A stretch of DNA of 15,425 nt from Candidatus Scybalomonas excrementavium (GTDB taxonomy: Bacteria; Bacillota; Clostridia; Lachnospirales; Lachnospiraceae): the NCBI GenBank assembly GCA_017694765.1, contig JADIML010000082.1, positions 1 through 15,425 on the forward strand, read 5' to 3'. Positions 1 to 7,456 of the stretch are shown one piece after another (the first letter of the stretch is position 1; every line of letters begins with the position of its first letter). The position numbers and the translations under genes are program-made. Below the pieces are notes generated by a model. That model saw nothing but the letters and a program-made list of their open reading frames with translations, was not told the origin of the DNA and made no database searches.

Positions 1-172
1 TTTTATGGATAGTTCAGGAATTGGAATGTTACTGAATCGCTATAAACAAGTAAAGAGATTAGGAGGAAACCTTTATTTAACAGGATGTAGTAAAGGGATT
101 TTGAGAATTATAAAATTATCAGGTTTGGAGAAAATTGTTAAAATCACCCATTCTATAGATGATATTTTATAA
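1..172 (+). CDS. spoIIAA: Anti-sigma-F factor antagonist SpoIIAA, 3' end only
   Basis: The last 56 codons of an open frame enter from the left edge, in phase from base 2, and end with TAA at 170-172. The visible part opens with Met-Asp-Ser-Ser-Gly-Ile-Gly, the signature around the phosphorylated serine of SpoIIAA (Ser58 in B. subtilis), and ends in the short C-terminal helix of a STAS domain. In the known system, dephosphorylated SpoIIAA binds SpoIIAB in the forespore and frees sigma-F. SpoIIAB phosphorylates the same serine to inactivate SpoIIAA. The gene lies 69 bases before the preferred spoIIAB start and heads a spoIIAA-spoIIAB-sigF operon. The operon promoter and the N-terminal half are outside the window. 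The identification rests on the motif plus the two following genes. Confidence 0.93.
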   Translation, partial: FMDSSGIGMLLNRYKQVKRLGGNLYLTGCSKGILRIIKLSGLEKIVKITHSIDDIL

Positions 173-241
173 AACATATGTTAGAAAGAAAAAAGGATAA
201 TGGAAAATGACATCATATCAAAAGATTATTGGGAGGAAAGT

Positions 242-676
242 ATGAGTACAAAAAATCACATGAGAATTGAATTTGATAGTAAATCAGAAAATGAAAGTTT
301 TATTCGAACAGTTATTGCAGCATTTTTAATCGGTGTGAATCCAACGATGGAAGAATTATCTGATATAAAAACAGCAGTTTCAGAAGCAGTGACCAACTGC
401 ATTATTCATGGATATGAGGGAAAGGAGGGAATTATTGTAGTGGAAGCAAGTCTCATAGAAAACGAACTTACAATTACAATCCAAGATTTTGGAGTTGGCA
501 TTACGGATATTGGACAAGCAATGGAACCACTTTACACATCAAAACCAGAGATGGAACGTTCTGGTATGGGATTTTCCTTTATGGAAGCCTTTATGGATCA
601 TGTATATGTAACATCTACCCCGGGTGAAGGAACGATGATAAAGATGAAGAAGGAAATAGGGCGTCATGCAAGATGA
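242..676 (+). CDS. spoIIAB: Anti-sigma-F factor / serine kinase SpoIIAB
   Basis: This is a GHKL-fold serine kinase that holds sigma-F inactive and phosphorylates SpoIIAA. Numbering from the 242 start, the N-box is Ser47-Glu48-Ala49-Val50-Thr51-Asn52 followed by IIHGY, the G1 box is Asp82-x-Gly84-x-Gly86, and the ATP-lid box is Arg106-Ser-Gly-Met-Gly110. I chose ATG 242 because GGGAGGAAAG sits just before it and it gives 144 residues, close to the 146 of B. subtilis, with the usual N-terminus leading to the Glu-Ser-Phe motif. An in-frame ATG at 200 would add 14 residues, has a weaker AAGGA site, and cannot be fully excluded. The 3' end overlaps sigF by 11 bases, which suggests translational coupling of the anti-sigma factor and its target. 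Confidence 0.95.
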   Translation: MSTKNHMRIEFDSKSENESFIRTVIAAFLIGVNPTMEELSDIKTAVSEAVTNCIIHGYEGKEGIIVVEASLIENELTITIQDFGVGITDIGQAMEPLYTSKPEMERSGMGFSFMEAFMDHVYVTSTPGEGTMIKMKKEIGRHAR

Positions 677-1388
677 CAACAGTCAACTTTTAATGCAAGC
701 AGTACAAGGAGATAAAGAGGCGCGAGAACGCCTTATAACAGACAATATAGGACTTGTATACAGTGTTGCGAGAAGATTTTTAAACCGGGGATATGAACTT
801 GAAGATCTCTTTCAAATTGGCTGTATTGGATTGATAAAAAGTATTGATAAATTTGATATTACATATGAGGTAAAATTTTCAACTTATGCAGTACCAATGA
901 TAACAGGAGAGATTAAAAGATTCCTTCGCGATGATGGCATGATTAAAGTGAGTCGAACATTAAAGGAGCATGCCATAAAAATTCGACAAGCTCAAGAAAA
1001 ATTTGTTAATGAGAATGGAAGAGAGCCTACATTAATGGAAGTAGCAAAAGCAGTAGAATTGACACAAGAAGAAATTGTAGAAGCACTTGATGCCAATGTA
1101 GAAGTCGATTCTATTTATCGAACGATATACCAATCAGAAGGGACAGATATTCAGATTGTTGATCGGTTAGAAGAAAAGCAAAATGAAAATGAACATGTAA
1201 TAAATAAAATGACAATAGGAACGTTAATCGATCAATTAGAAGATAGAGAAAGGGAGATTATTTTATTGCGATATTTTGAAGAAAAAACACAAACGGAAAT
1301 TGCAAAATTACTTGGTATCTCTCAAGTACAAGTTTCAAGAATTGAAAAAAAAATATTAACAAAACTGAGGCGAGAAATTTATACATAA
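666..1388 (+). CDS. sigF: Forespore sigma factor F (SpoIIAC)
   Basis: The 240-residue product is the early forespore-specific RNA polymerase sigma factor, kept inactive by SpoIIAB until septation. Region 2 spans about residues 25-95 and includes the core-binding and -10-recognition stretch with DLFQIGCIGLIKSIDKF at 47-63 and FSTYAVPMITGEIKRFLRD at 71-89. A region 3 linker follows (about 100-175). Region 4 covers about 185-235, with a helix-turn-helix near 207-227 (TQTEIAKLLGISQVQVSRIE). Length and domain order match SigF/SigG family sporulation sigmas. Position directly after spoIIAB, rather than after spoIIGA and sigE, makes it SigF and not SigG. ATG 666 lies inside the end of spoIIAB; AAGGAAA about 10 bases upstream is the likely ribosome site. 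A terminator follows about 40 bases after the stop. Confidence 0.96.
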   Translation: MQDDNSQLLMQAVQGDKEARERLITDNIGLVYSVARRFLNRGYELEDLFQIGCIGLIKSIDKFDITYEVKFSTYAVPMITGEIKRFLRDDGMIKVSRTLKEHAIKIRQAQEKFVNENGREPTLMEVAKAVELTQEEIVEALDANVEVDSIYRTIYQSEGTDIQIVDRLEEKQNENEHVINKMTIGTLIDQLEDREREIILLRYFEEKTQTEIAKLLGISQVQVSRIEKKILTKLRREIYT

Positions 1389-1424
1389 CGATGAATGATA
1401 GAAGAATCGAGCAGTTTCATAACA

Positions 1425-1455
1425 ATGGGAGCAAAAATAAGTTTTGCTCCTTTTT
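1425..1455 (+). terminator. Rho-independent terminator after sigF
   Basis: A perfect 9-bp stem, GGAGCAAAA (1428-1436) with TTTTGCTCC (1442-1450), has a 5-base loop and is followed by five T. It separates the spoIIA operon from the spoVA operon, so spoVA would need its own promoter. Confidence 0.88.
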
Positions 1456-1493
1456 GCATATAAGGATAAATAGAAGAAACTGTGAAGATAAAT

Positions 1494-1522
1494 GAATAAA
1501 ATATGTTATATGTATCATACTA
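1494..1522 (+). promoter_or_regulatory. Candidate sigma-G (or sigma-F) promoter for the spoVA operon
   Basis: GAATA at 1494-1498 resembles the -35 and CATACTA at 1516-1522 matches the -10 pattern (CATnnTA) of forespore sigma-G promoters, separated by 17 bases. It lies between the sigF terminator and spoVAA, about 36 bases before the start codon. In B. subtilis spoVA is transcribed by sigma-G, which fits. The match is by eye to the B. subtilis consensus. Confidence 0.62.
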
Positions 1523-1557
1523 ACATAAGAATTTAAAGGATAATGAGGTGATAATAT

Positions 1558-2184
1558 ATGGCAGTGATCTATCTGAAAGCAGAACAAAGTGTTTGTGTAA
1601 CAGAACATATTGTTCATCTAAAGGATATAGGAAGCATTTACTGTTCCGATCCAGAACTGGCGTATCAGGCAAAACAGATAGAATTAACGAGATTTTCTAA
1701 AATGGAACATGGAAGAGAAGTATTTTCAATTTTGAAATTAATTGAATTGATTAAAAAACAATGTCCTGACGTAGAAGTTGAAAATATGGGTGAAACAGAT
1801 ATTATTGTATACTATAAGCCACCAAAGAAAGAGAATAAAGCATTATTATATGCAAAAGTGATAAGTGTTTGTTTGATATCATTTTTTGGTGCAGGATTTT
1901 CTATTATGACTTACAATACGGATGTAGATACAGAGAAAGTCTTTGATATGATGTATCGGCTTGTTACAGGGCAAGAAGCCAATGGACCAACTGCTATGAC
2001 ATTTATGTACTGTATTGGACTTGCAGTAGGAGTAATGATTTTCTTTAATCATGCAGCTAATAAACGCTTATCTGATGATCCGACTCCATTTCAAGTTCAA
2101 ATGCGATTATATGAGCGAGATGCCAATGACACTTTGATAAAAGGAGCCGGTAGAAAGGGACAAGAAACGGATGTGGATTCATGA
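1558..2184 (+). CDS. spoVAA: Stage V sporulation protein AA
   Basis: The 208-residue membrane protein is the first gene of the spoVA operon, whose products form the DPA import and release apparatus of the forespore inner membrane. A soluble N-terminal domain of about 90 residues precedes two hydrophobic segments, about 95-117 and 146-166. The family-typical C-terminal stretch IFFNHAANKRLSDDPTPFQV (161-180) closely resembles B. subtilis SpoVAA, which is about 206 residues. GAGGTGA lies 9-16 bases before ATG 1558. The end overlaps spoVAB by 14 bases. Several Clostridium species lack spoVAA and spoVAB and carry only AC, AD and AE, so the five-gene set here is closer to the Bacillus layout. Confidence 0.92.
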   Translation: MAVIYLKAEQSVCVTEHIVHLKDIGSIYCSDPELAYQAKQIELTRFSKMEHGREVFSILKLIELIKKQCPDVEVENMGETDIIVYYKPPKKENKALLYAKVISVCLISFFGAGFSIMTYNTDVDTEKVFDMMYRLVTGQEANGPTAMTFMYCIGLAVGVMIFFNHAANKRLSDDPTPFQVQMRLYERDANDTLIKGAGRKGQETDVDS

Positions 2185-2590
2185 AATTATATTAGGCTTT
2201 TTAGGAATCTGTGCAGGATTTACCGTAGCAGGAGGATTTATCGCTTTGATTACACTGTTAGGAGTGATTCCTAGACTTTCAGGAGAGACAAAGACAGCGA
2301 AAAAAACATTACTTTATGAGAATTTTTTAATTCTTGGCTTTATTTTAGGAAATATTACGTCATTATATTCCATAAGAATTCCTTTTGGTACTTTCTTTTT
2401 AATTTTATTTGCACTATTTTCTGGAATCTTTGTTGGATGTATGGCAGTGGCACTTGCAGAGATTATTAATACATTTCCTATTTTTTTTCGTAGAATTTCT
2501 CTTCGGAAAGGTGCACCGTTTATTGTGATAAGCCTTGCTATTGGAAAAGGGCTTGGCGCATTGATTCAATTATATTTAGGAGGGCAATAA
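2171..2590 (+). CDS. spoVAB: Stage V sporulation protein AB
   Basis: This is a 139-residue integral membrane protein with about four hydrophobic helices (roughly residues 3-30, 46-66, 72-100 and 113-137). The order of features matches B. subtilis SpoVAB: a Gly-rich first helix, then LLGVIPRL, a central GIFVGCMAVALAEIIN segment, and a last helix with GKGLGALIQLY. It is thought to act in the SpoVA DPA channel, but its exact role is not established in the family. It starts inside spoVAA with only a weak upstream AGAAAGGGA, so translation probably depends on coupling. It ends one base before spoVAC. Confidence 0.9.
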   Translation: MWIHEIILGFLGICAGFTVAGGFIALITLLGVIPRLSGETKTAKKTLLYENFLILGFILGNITSLYSIRIPFGTFFLILFALFSGIFVGCMAVALAEIINTFPIFFRRISLRKGAPFIVISLAIGKGLGALIQLYLGGQ

Positions 2591-2591
2591 T

Positions 2592-3050
2592 ATGAGAAAA
2601 GAACCAACGATTAATGAATACAATCAATATGTGGAAACTGTTACACCAGTATATAGCTGTTTTTTAAATTGTGTAAGAGCATTCTTGATTGGTGGAGCCA
2701 TTTGTACACTAGGACAAGCAATTTTTCAAATAGGAATTAATAAATTTTCTCTGAGTGAAGAAGATGCATCTGCTTATGTAACATTGATTCTTGTCTTTTT
2801 AAGTGTTTTATTAACTTCTTTTAATCTATATTTTCCACTTGTGAAATATGGAGGTGCAGGAGCGTTAGTTCCAGTGACAGGATTTGCTAATTCCGTGGCA
2901 GCACCGGCAATTGAATATCAAAAAGAAGGGCAAGTATTTGGAATTGGTGTTAAAATTTTTACGATTGCAGGTCCTGTTATTTTATACGGTGTATTTACTT
3001 CCTTTCTTATGGGAATTGGATACATGATAATCAATGGATGGATGAAATAG
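2592..3050 (+). CDS. spoVAC: Stage V sporulation protein AC
   Basis: The 152-residue membrane protein belongs to the SpoVAC/SpoVAE family. In B. subtilis SpoVAC has been described as a mechanosensitive channel component that releases Ca-DPA during germination. A short polar N-terminus is followed by hydrophobic segments at about 25-49, 61-85 and 120-147. Between them lies the conserved FPLVKYGGAGALVPVTGFAN stretch (77-96), typical of the family. GGAGG sits about 8 bases before ATG 2592, at the very end of spoVAB. The length matches the B. subtilis protein (about 150). It is 15 bases before spoVAD and clearly in the same operon. Confidence 0.95.
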   Translation: MRKEPTINEYNQYVETVTPVYSCFLNCVRAFLIGGAICTLGQAIFQIGINKFSLSEEDASAYVTLILVFLSVLLTSFNLYFPLVKYGGAGALVPVTGFANSVAAPAIEYQKEGQVFGIGVKIFTIAGPVILYGVFTSFLMGIGYMIINGWMK

Positions 3051-3065
3051 AAAGAAGGTAAGAAG

Positions 3066-4073
3066 ATGCAACAAGGAAAACAAAGTATACGATTTGAAAA
3101 AACACCTTATATTAGAAGTTGTGCTTCTATTGTAGGAAAAAAAGAAGGAGAAGGACCATTAGGTAGCTACTTTGATAAAATCATTGAAGATCCTTTAGCA
3201 GGAGAAAAAACATGGGAGTTGGCAGAAAGTCAGTTTCAAAAAGAAGCATTAACTTTGGCATTAAAAAAAGGAAATCTAGAACAAAATCAACTTCGATATT
3301 TATTTGCAGGCGATTTGCAAGGACAAATTATAGGAACAACCTTTGCTATGAAGGATATTGGAATTCCAATTTTTGGACTATATGGTGCTTGTTCTACAGC
3401 AGGAGAAGCATTATCTCTTGCAGCTATGACAGTAGCAGCTGGGTATGCAGATGAAGTTGGAGCGATCACTTCTAGTCATTTAGGGAGTGCAGAGAAAAAC
3501 TTCCGTTTTCCATTAGAATATGGGAATCAAAGACCAAAAAGTGCTACATGGACTGTCACAGGAAGTGGAGCATTTATTGTATCTTCTTCGCAAGGAAGTG
3601 TACGTATTAAAGGAATTACAACAGGAGTTATCAAAGATTATGGAATTAAAGATTCTATGAATATGGGAGCTGCAATGGCACCAGCAGCAGCTGATGTTAT
3701 TTATCAAAACTTTCAAGATTTTGATTGTGGTGCAGATGAATACGATCAAATTTTAACAGGAGATTTGGGAAGTGTTGGAAAAGAAATTTTAATTAAATTA
3801 TTAAAAGATAATCATTATGACATTTCCAAGAATCATATGGATTGTGGAATTAAAATTTATGATGATGCCTTACAAGATACCCATTCAGGTGGATCAGGAT
3901 GTGCATGTAGTGCTGTTACTTTAGCAGGATATGGAATGGATAAATTAATGAAAAAAGAATGGAAAAAGATTTTATTTGTTCCAACAGGAGCATTACTTTC
4001 AACGGTTAGTTTTAATGAAGGGCAAACAGTTCCGGGAATTGCTCATGCAGTCATTTTAGAAAGACAGTCATAA
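3066..4073 (+). CDS. spoVAD: Stage V sporulation protein AD, DPA-binding thiolase-fold protein
   Basis: The 335-residue protein belongs to the thiolase-like fold. B. subtilis SpoVAD binds DPA and sits on the outer face of the spore inner membrane as part of the SpoVA complex. The thiolase-type cysteine is Cys109 in FGLYGACSTAGEALSLAA (103-120), at the position of Cys110 in B. subtilis. The C-terminal glycine-rich stretch THSGGSGCACSAVTLAG (272-288) is also typical. There is no signal peptide or long hydrophobic helix, as expected for a peripheral protein. AAGAAGG precedes ATG 3066, 15 bases after spoVAC. A 77-base gap separates it from spoVAE; I see no terminator there. Confidence 0.96.
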   Translation: MQQGKQSIRFEKTPYIRSCASIVGKKEGEGPLGSYFDKIIEDPLAGEKTWELAESQFQKEALTLALKKGNLEQNQLRYLFAGDLQGQIIGTTFAMKDIGIPIFGLYGACSTAGEALSLAAMTVAAGYADEVGAITSSHLGSAEKNFRFPLEYGNQRPKSATWTVTGSGAFIVSSSQGSVRIKGITTGVIKDYGIKDSMNMGAAMAPAAADVIYQNFQDFDCGADEYDQILTGDLGSVGKEILIKLLKDNHYDISKNHMDCGIKIYDDALQDTHSGGSGCACSAVTLAGYGMDKLMKKEWKKILFVPTGALLSTVSFNEGQTVPGIAHAVILERQS

Positions 4074-4150
4074 ATAACAGATGTATATAAAGTGATAAAC
4101 GAAATAAGAAAATATTTGAGAAAGAAAAACAAAGCAAAGGTAGTGATACA

Positions 4151-4507
4151 ATGGATTATATAAAAGCATTTATAGTAGGTGGAATCATTTGTGTTCTTGC
4201 CCAAATTTTAATGGATAAGACAAAAATGATGCCGGGTAGGGTTATGGTAACACTTGTTATTTTAGGATGTGTGTTAGGAGCAATTGGAATTTATGAACCA
4301 CTTGTAGAATGGGCTGGCTGTGGTGCTAGTGTACCACTCATTGGATTTGGATATAACCTTTGGAAAGGCGTTAAAGAAGCAATTGATATTCATGGATTTT
4401 TAGGTCTATTTCGTGGAGGATTTAAAGCAGCAGCAACAGGAACAGCAGCAGCCCTTATTTTTTCCTATATAGCTAGTTTACTTTTCCAACCAAAAATGAA
4501 AAAATAA
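4151..4507 (+). CDS. spoVAE: Stage V sporulation protein AE (SpoVAEB type)
   Basis: This 118-residue membrane protein is homologous to SpoVAC and shares its FEPL/PLIGFG core, here IYEPLVEWAGCGASVPLIGF at 49-68. Hydrophobic segments lie at about 3-20, 31-50 and 92-112. The length and sequence fit the B. subtilis SpoVAEB protein (116 residues). It belongs to the DPA channel and is the last gene of the operon; spoVAEA and spoVAF, which follow in B. subtilis, are absent here. The ribosome site is modest (AAAGG, about 10 bases before ATG 4151). The TAA stop lies inside the stem of the downstream bidirectional terminator. Confidence 0.94.
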   Translation: MDYIKAFIVGGIICVLAQILMDKTKMMPGRVMVTLVILGCVLGAIGIYEPLVEWAGCGASVPLIGFGYNLWKGVKEAIDIHGFLGLFRGGFKAAATGTAAALIFSYIASLLFQPKMKK

Positions 4508-4542
4508 AGAAAAGAGCCCGATATTGGGCTCTTTTCTTTATT
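4503..4542. terminator. Bidirectional terminator shared by spoVAE and the class A PBP gene
   Basis: A perfect 17-bp stem, 4503-4519 with 4526-4542, encloses the 6-base loop GATATT. Its core is GAGCCC/GGGCTC flanked by A-rich and T-rich arms, so it gives a U-rich tail in both directions. The spoVAE stop (4505-4507) and the minus-strand PBP stop (4538-4540) pair with each other within the stem. Confidence 0.93.
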
Positions 4543-7246
4543 CATCATTGGATATTGGTGGTGAGGAATCTACTATCGATTCATTTGGGGCAATGGTATC
4601 ATCTGTCATATCAAAAGGATCCAGTGGTGGAGAAGTTTCCACAGAGGAACGAGAAATACCATGAGAATGAATCGAACAAATTTGACTTTGAAAATTCTTA
4701 GGAAGATAATAAGGTGCATCGCTTGTCATATCACTCGCATCATCTGGAGGAATCATATATACAATCGATACTTGATCACTTTCTGGACAATACTTGCTAA
4801 TTGGCTGTTTTGATTCTTTACAAATCGTTACCTTTACATGAACATCACATTCTTCTGTCGGTACAGTACCATTGGCAAAGTATTCTGTCTTTATTGTACT
4901 ATTTCTAGCATCTCTATCACAAAGACCGGGAACTGCTAGTTTTCCAGATTTTGTACAAATAGAAGCTTTTGTGATGGAAGAATTTTTCGGGAATTCTTGA
5001 TCCTCCAACTGTAAAGTAGAATGGATTTTATCCATAATTGTCTTCCAAATAACTTTATGTGTAGATCCACTAGAGAGACTTTTATTGATATCGTAGCCAT
5101 ACCAAATAGATGCTGTATAATATGGAGTATATCCACTAAACCAAAGATCATAATTATTAGAGGTTGTACCTGTTTTTCCAGCGGAGTGCATATTTTCTAA
5201 TTTAGTAGCAGTACCAGTACCATAATTTACGACATCTTCCATAGCACTTGTCAGTAGCCAAGCAGTAGTATCTTTCATAACTTGTTTTTGCTGTGGGGTG
5301 TTATCGTATAAAAGATTTCCATCATGATCTAAAATCTTTGTATAAAGAATTGGTTTCGTATACATACCTTTATTTGCAATCGCAGCGTAAGCAGCAGTTA
5401 ATTCTAAATTCGTAACACCGTTTGTAAGTCCACCAAGTGCCATAGGGTATTGGATGTCTGAATAGATACTTCCATCTGCATTTACTTGTTTATCCACTAA
5501 AGTTGTAAAACCAAGGTTTAATAGATAATTATAGGAAACTTGAGGAGTTACAAGTTCCATTGTTTTTGCAGCCACAATATTGGTAGAATTTTGAATGGCT
5601 TTTCGAACAGTTGTAAGACCACCATATTGGCGATTCGCATTATTAACAGGAATATTTGTATTTGGCCATGTATAAGGAGCATCATTAAACGTAGTAGCTA
5701 ATGTAACACCAGCTGTATCAAGAGCAGGAACATAGGTTGATACAATTTTAAAGGTCGATCCCGGCTGTCTTGTAGAATCTGTAGCACGATTCAGTGTTAG
5801 GTTACCAGTTTTTTCTCCACGACCACCTACAATGGCTTTTACATATCCAGTTTTTTGATCCATAATGGTAAAAGATACTTGGGGTTGGATGGTAGTTGTT
5901 AATTTTTCACCTAATAAAACATCTCCCTTTTTCTTCGAGTATACAGTTTCTTTAAATTCATGAGCAGCCTCCTCTGCTTTCGTTTTGTCTGAAAAAATAA
6001 GTTGAGAGGAAGAAACACCTAATTTTTTTCTTAAATACGCATCTACATCATATTCAGAATAATTTTTGGTTGTACCATCTTTCTTTTGTATCGACAAGCG
6101 ATAGCTAAGGGCAACCTCTGAATGATCTGGAAACATAGATGGATCAGAGATTACAGAATCACAGATCTGTTGAATAGTCGAATCTTGTGTTGTATAAATG
6201 CTTAAGCCACCACGATAAAGGGCATTGTAAGCCTGTGTACGGTTATAACCAAGTTGCTCTTGTAAATCATCAATGACTTGGACAATTAAAGCATCAATAA
6301 AATAAGAGTAAATACTGGTATCAGATTGTTTTGTATCTACTTGTTGAATTCGCTTATACACAGAATCTTTTAATGCTTTTTTATATTGTTTTTCTGTAAT
6401 TAAATTTTGATCAAGCATTCTTTTTAAAATAGTAGCACGACGAAGTTCATTTTCTTCTGGGTGTTTCACAGGATCTAATGCACTTGGATTTTTCGTGATA
6501 CTAGCGATGACGGCACATTCGGATAAGGTAAGTTCACTAACATCTTTATCAAAATAGCGGTTAGAAGCAGCTTGTACACCAAGAGTGCTTTGACCTAAAT
6601 TAATTGTATTGAGATAATATTCTAAAATTTGTTGTTTGGCATCATATTTCCCCATCGTTTCTGTTAATTCTTTTTCAAGGTGAATGGCTAGATACTGTTC
6701 TTGTATTTTGCGTTCCAGTTTTGTAATGAAACTAGGTTCTGAATAAGCAGCAAATACATTATTTTTAATTAATTGTTGCGTTAATGTACTAGCACCTTCA
6801 GAAAATCCACCAGATCCAGAAAAAAGATTTTGAACACCAACGAAAAAAGCACGAACAATTCCACGTGGATCGATACCATTATGTTCATAGAATCGTTCAT
6901 CTTCAATGGCAATAAAAGCGTTCTGAAGATTTTTAGGAATTTTATCGATCGTTACATAAATACGGTTGGAATCATAGTCGGCTAATGAAAGGATTTTTTC
7001 TCCATTTTGATTATAAATTGTAGTAGAAAAGCCTTCTGGTTCTACATCAGATGGATCAATATCTGGTGCATGATCCAAAATACTATGGAAAACTCCAAAT
7101 GCAATACCAGTGCCAATTACGATAAATGCTAGAAATCCAACTAATAAAGATTTAAAGAAAATAACGGAAATTTTTTTACGGACTTTTGGAAATTTAGCCG
7201 TTAAGTTCGTTTGGCGTTTTTTGATATTTTCTTTTTTATAGTTCAT
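4538..7246 (-). CDS. Bifunctional class A penicillin-binding protein (PBP1A family)
   Basis: The 902-residue enzyme polymerises glycan strands and cross-links peptidoglycan outside the cytoplasmic membrane. A basic cytoplasmic tail (1-26) precedes one membrane anchor (about 28-52). The glycosyltransferase (GT51) domain has EDERFYEHNG (115-124, Glu115 the expected catalytic base), EGASTLTQQLIKN (150-162) and EYYLNTINLG (209-218). The transpeptidase domain has Ser497-Thr-Phe-Lys500 (nucleophile in SxxK), Ser554-Thr-Asn556 and Lys691-Thr-Gly693, so both active sites look intact. After residue 760 a tail carries six cysteines (764, 776, 800, 809, 820, 857) and ends in an acidic, Ser/Pro-rich segment. 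AAGGAGG lies about 7 bases before the ATG. The gene is monocistronic, convergent with spoVAE and divergent from the YigZ gene. It is probably housekeeping rather than sporulation-specific, since its promoter looks like sigma-A. Confidence 0.95.
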   Translation of the reverse strand: MNYKKENIKKRQTNLTAKFPKVRKKISVIFFKSLLVGFLAFIVIGTGIAFGVFHSILDHAPDIDPSDVEPEGFSTTIYNQNGEKILSLADYDSNRIYVTIDKIPKNLQNAFIAIEDERFYEHNGIDPRGIVRAFFVGVQNLFSGSGGFSEGASTLTQQLIKNNVFAAYSEPSFITKLERKIQEQYLAIHLEKELTETMGKYDAKQQILEYYLNTINLGQSTLGVQAASNRYFDKDVSELTLSECAVIASITKNPSALDPVKHPEENELRRATILKRMLDQNLITEKQYKKALKDSVYKRIQQVDTKQSDTSIYSYFIDALIVQVIDDLQEQLGYNRTQAYNALYRGGLSIYTTQDSTIQQICDSVISDPSMFPDHSEVALSYRLSIQKKDGTTKNYSEYDVDAYLRKKLGVSSSQLIFSDKTKAEEAAHEFKETVYSKKKGDVLLGEKLTTTIQPQVSFTIMDQKTGYVKAIVGGRGEKTGNLTLNRATDSTRQPGSTFKIVSTYVPALDTAGVTLATTFNDAPYTWPNTNIPVNNANRQYGGLTTVRKAIQNSTNIVAAKTMELVTPQVSYNYLLNLGFTTLVDKQVNADGSIYSDIQYPMALGGLTNGVTNLELTAAYAAIANKGMYTKPILYTKILDHDGNLLYDNTPQQKQVMKDTTAWLLTSAMEDVVNYGTGTATKLENMHSAGKTGTTSNNYDLWFSGYTPYYTASIWYGYDINKSLSSGSTHKVIWKTIMDKIHSTLQLEDQEFPKNSSITKASICTKSGKLAVPGLCDRDARNSTIKTEYFANGTVPTEECDVHVKVTICKESKQPISKYCPESDQVSIVYMIPPDDASDMTSDAPYYLPKNFQSQICSIHSHGISRSSVETSPPLDPFDMTDDTIAPNESIVDSSPPISNDE

Positions 7247-7270
7247 AAATGGCCTCCTTTATCTTTTCCT

Positions 7271-7298
7271 ATTATATCAGAGAAATACTGTTTGATAA
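7271..7298 (-). promoter_or_regulatory. Candidate sigma-A promoter of the PBP gene
   Basis: On the minus strand a perfect TATAAT -10 (plus-strand 7271-7276) lies 16 bases from TTATCA (plus-strand 7293-7298), which fits four of six -35 positions. The predicted start is about 20 bases before the PBP start codon. The -35 overlaps that of the divergent YigZ promoter. Confidence 0.55.
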
Positions 7299-7319
7299 AG
7301 GAAAAAATTATGATATACT
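7292..7319 (+). promoter_or_regulatory. Candidate sigma-A promoter of the YigZ-family gene
   Basis: TTGATA at 7292-7297 (five of six) and TATACT at 7314-7319 (five of six) are 16 bases apart. Transcription would begin near 7326, giving an A/G-rich leader of about 130 bases before the preferred TTG start. Confidence 0.5.
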
Positions 7320-7456
7320 TGGTAGAGAAAATGATAAAAGTTTCTCATAAAATATTCATTTCCAAAAAAGGGAGGAGTATTCATATAATAAGAGAGAAAA
7401 GACAAAGGAAGATAGATAACAACAAGAAAAAAAGAGTAGAGAGGAGAGAGTTTGTT

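Noticed and set aside
200..241. Longer spoIIAB reading from an upstream ATG
   Set aside because: The ATG at 242 has a stronger ribosome site and gives the length and N-terminus usual for SpoIIAB.
3212..3749. Alternative-frame open frames within spoVAD
   Set aside because: They overlap a complete, clearly conserved spoVAD and have no coding support.
7211..7456. N-terminal extension of the YigZ protein
   Set aside because: The first part overlaps the divergent PBP gene and both promoters, and none of it resembles the family.
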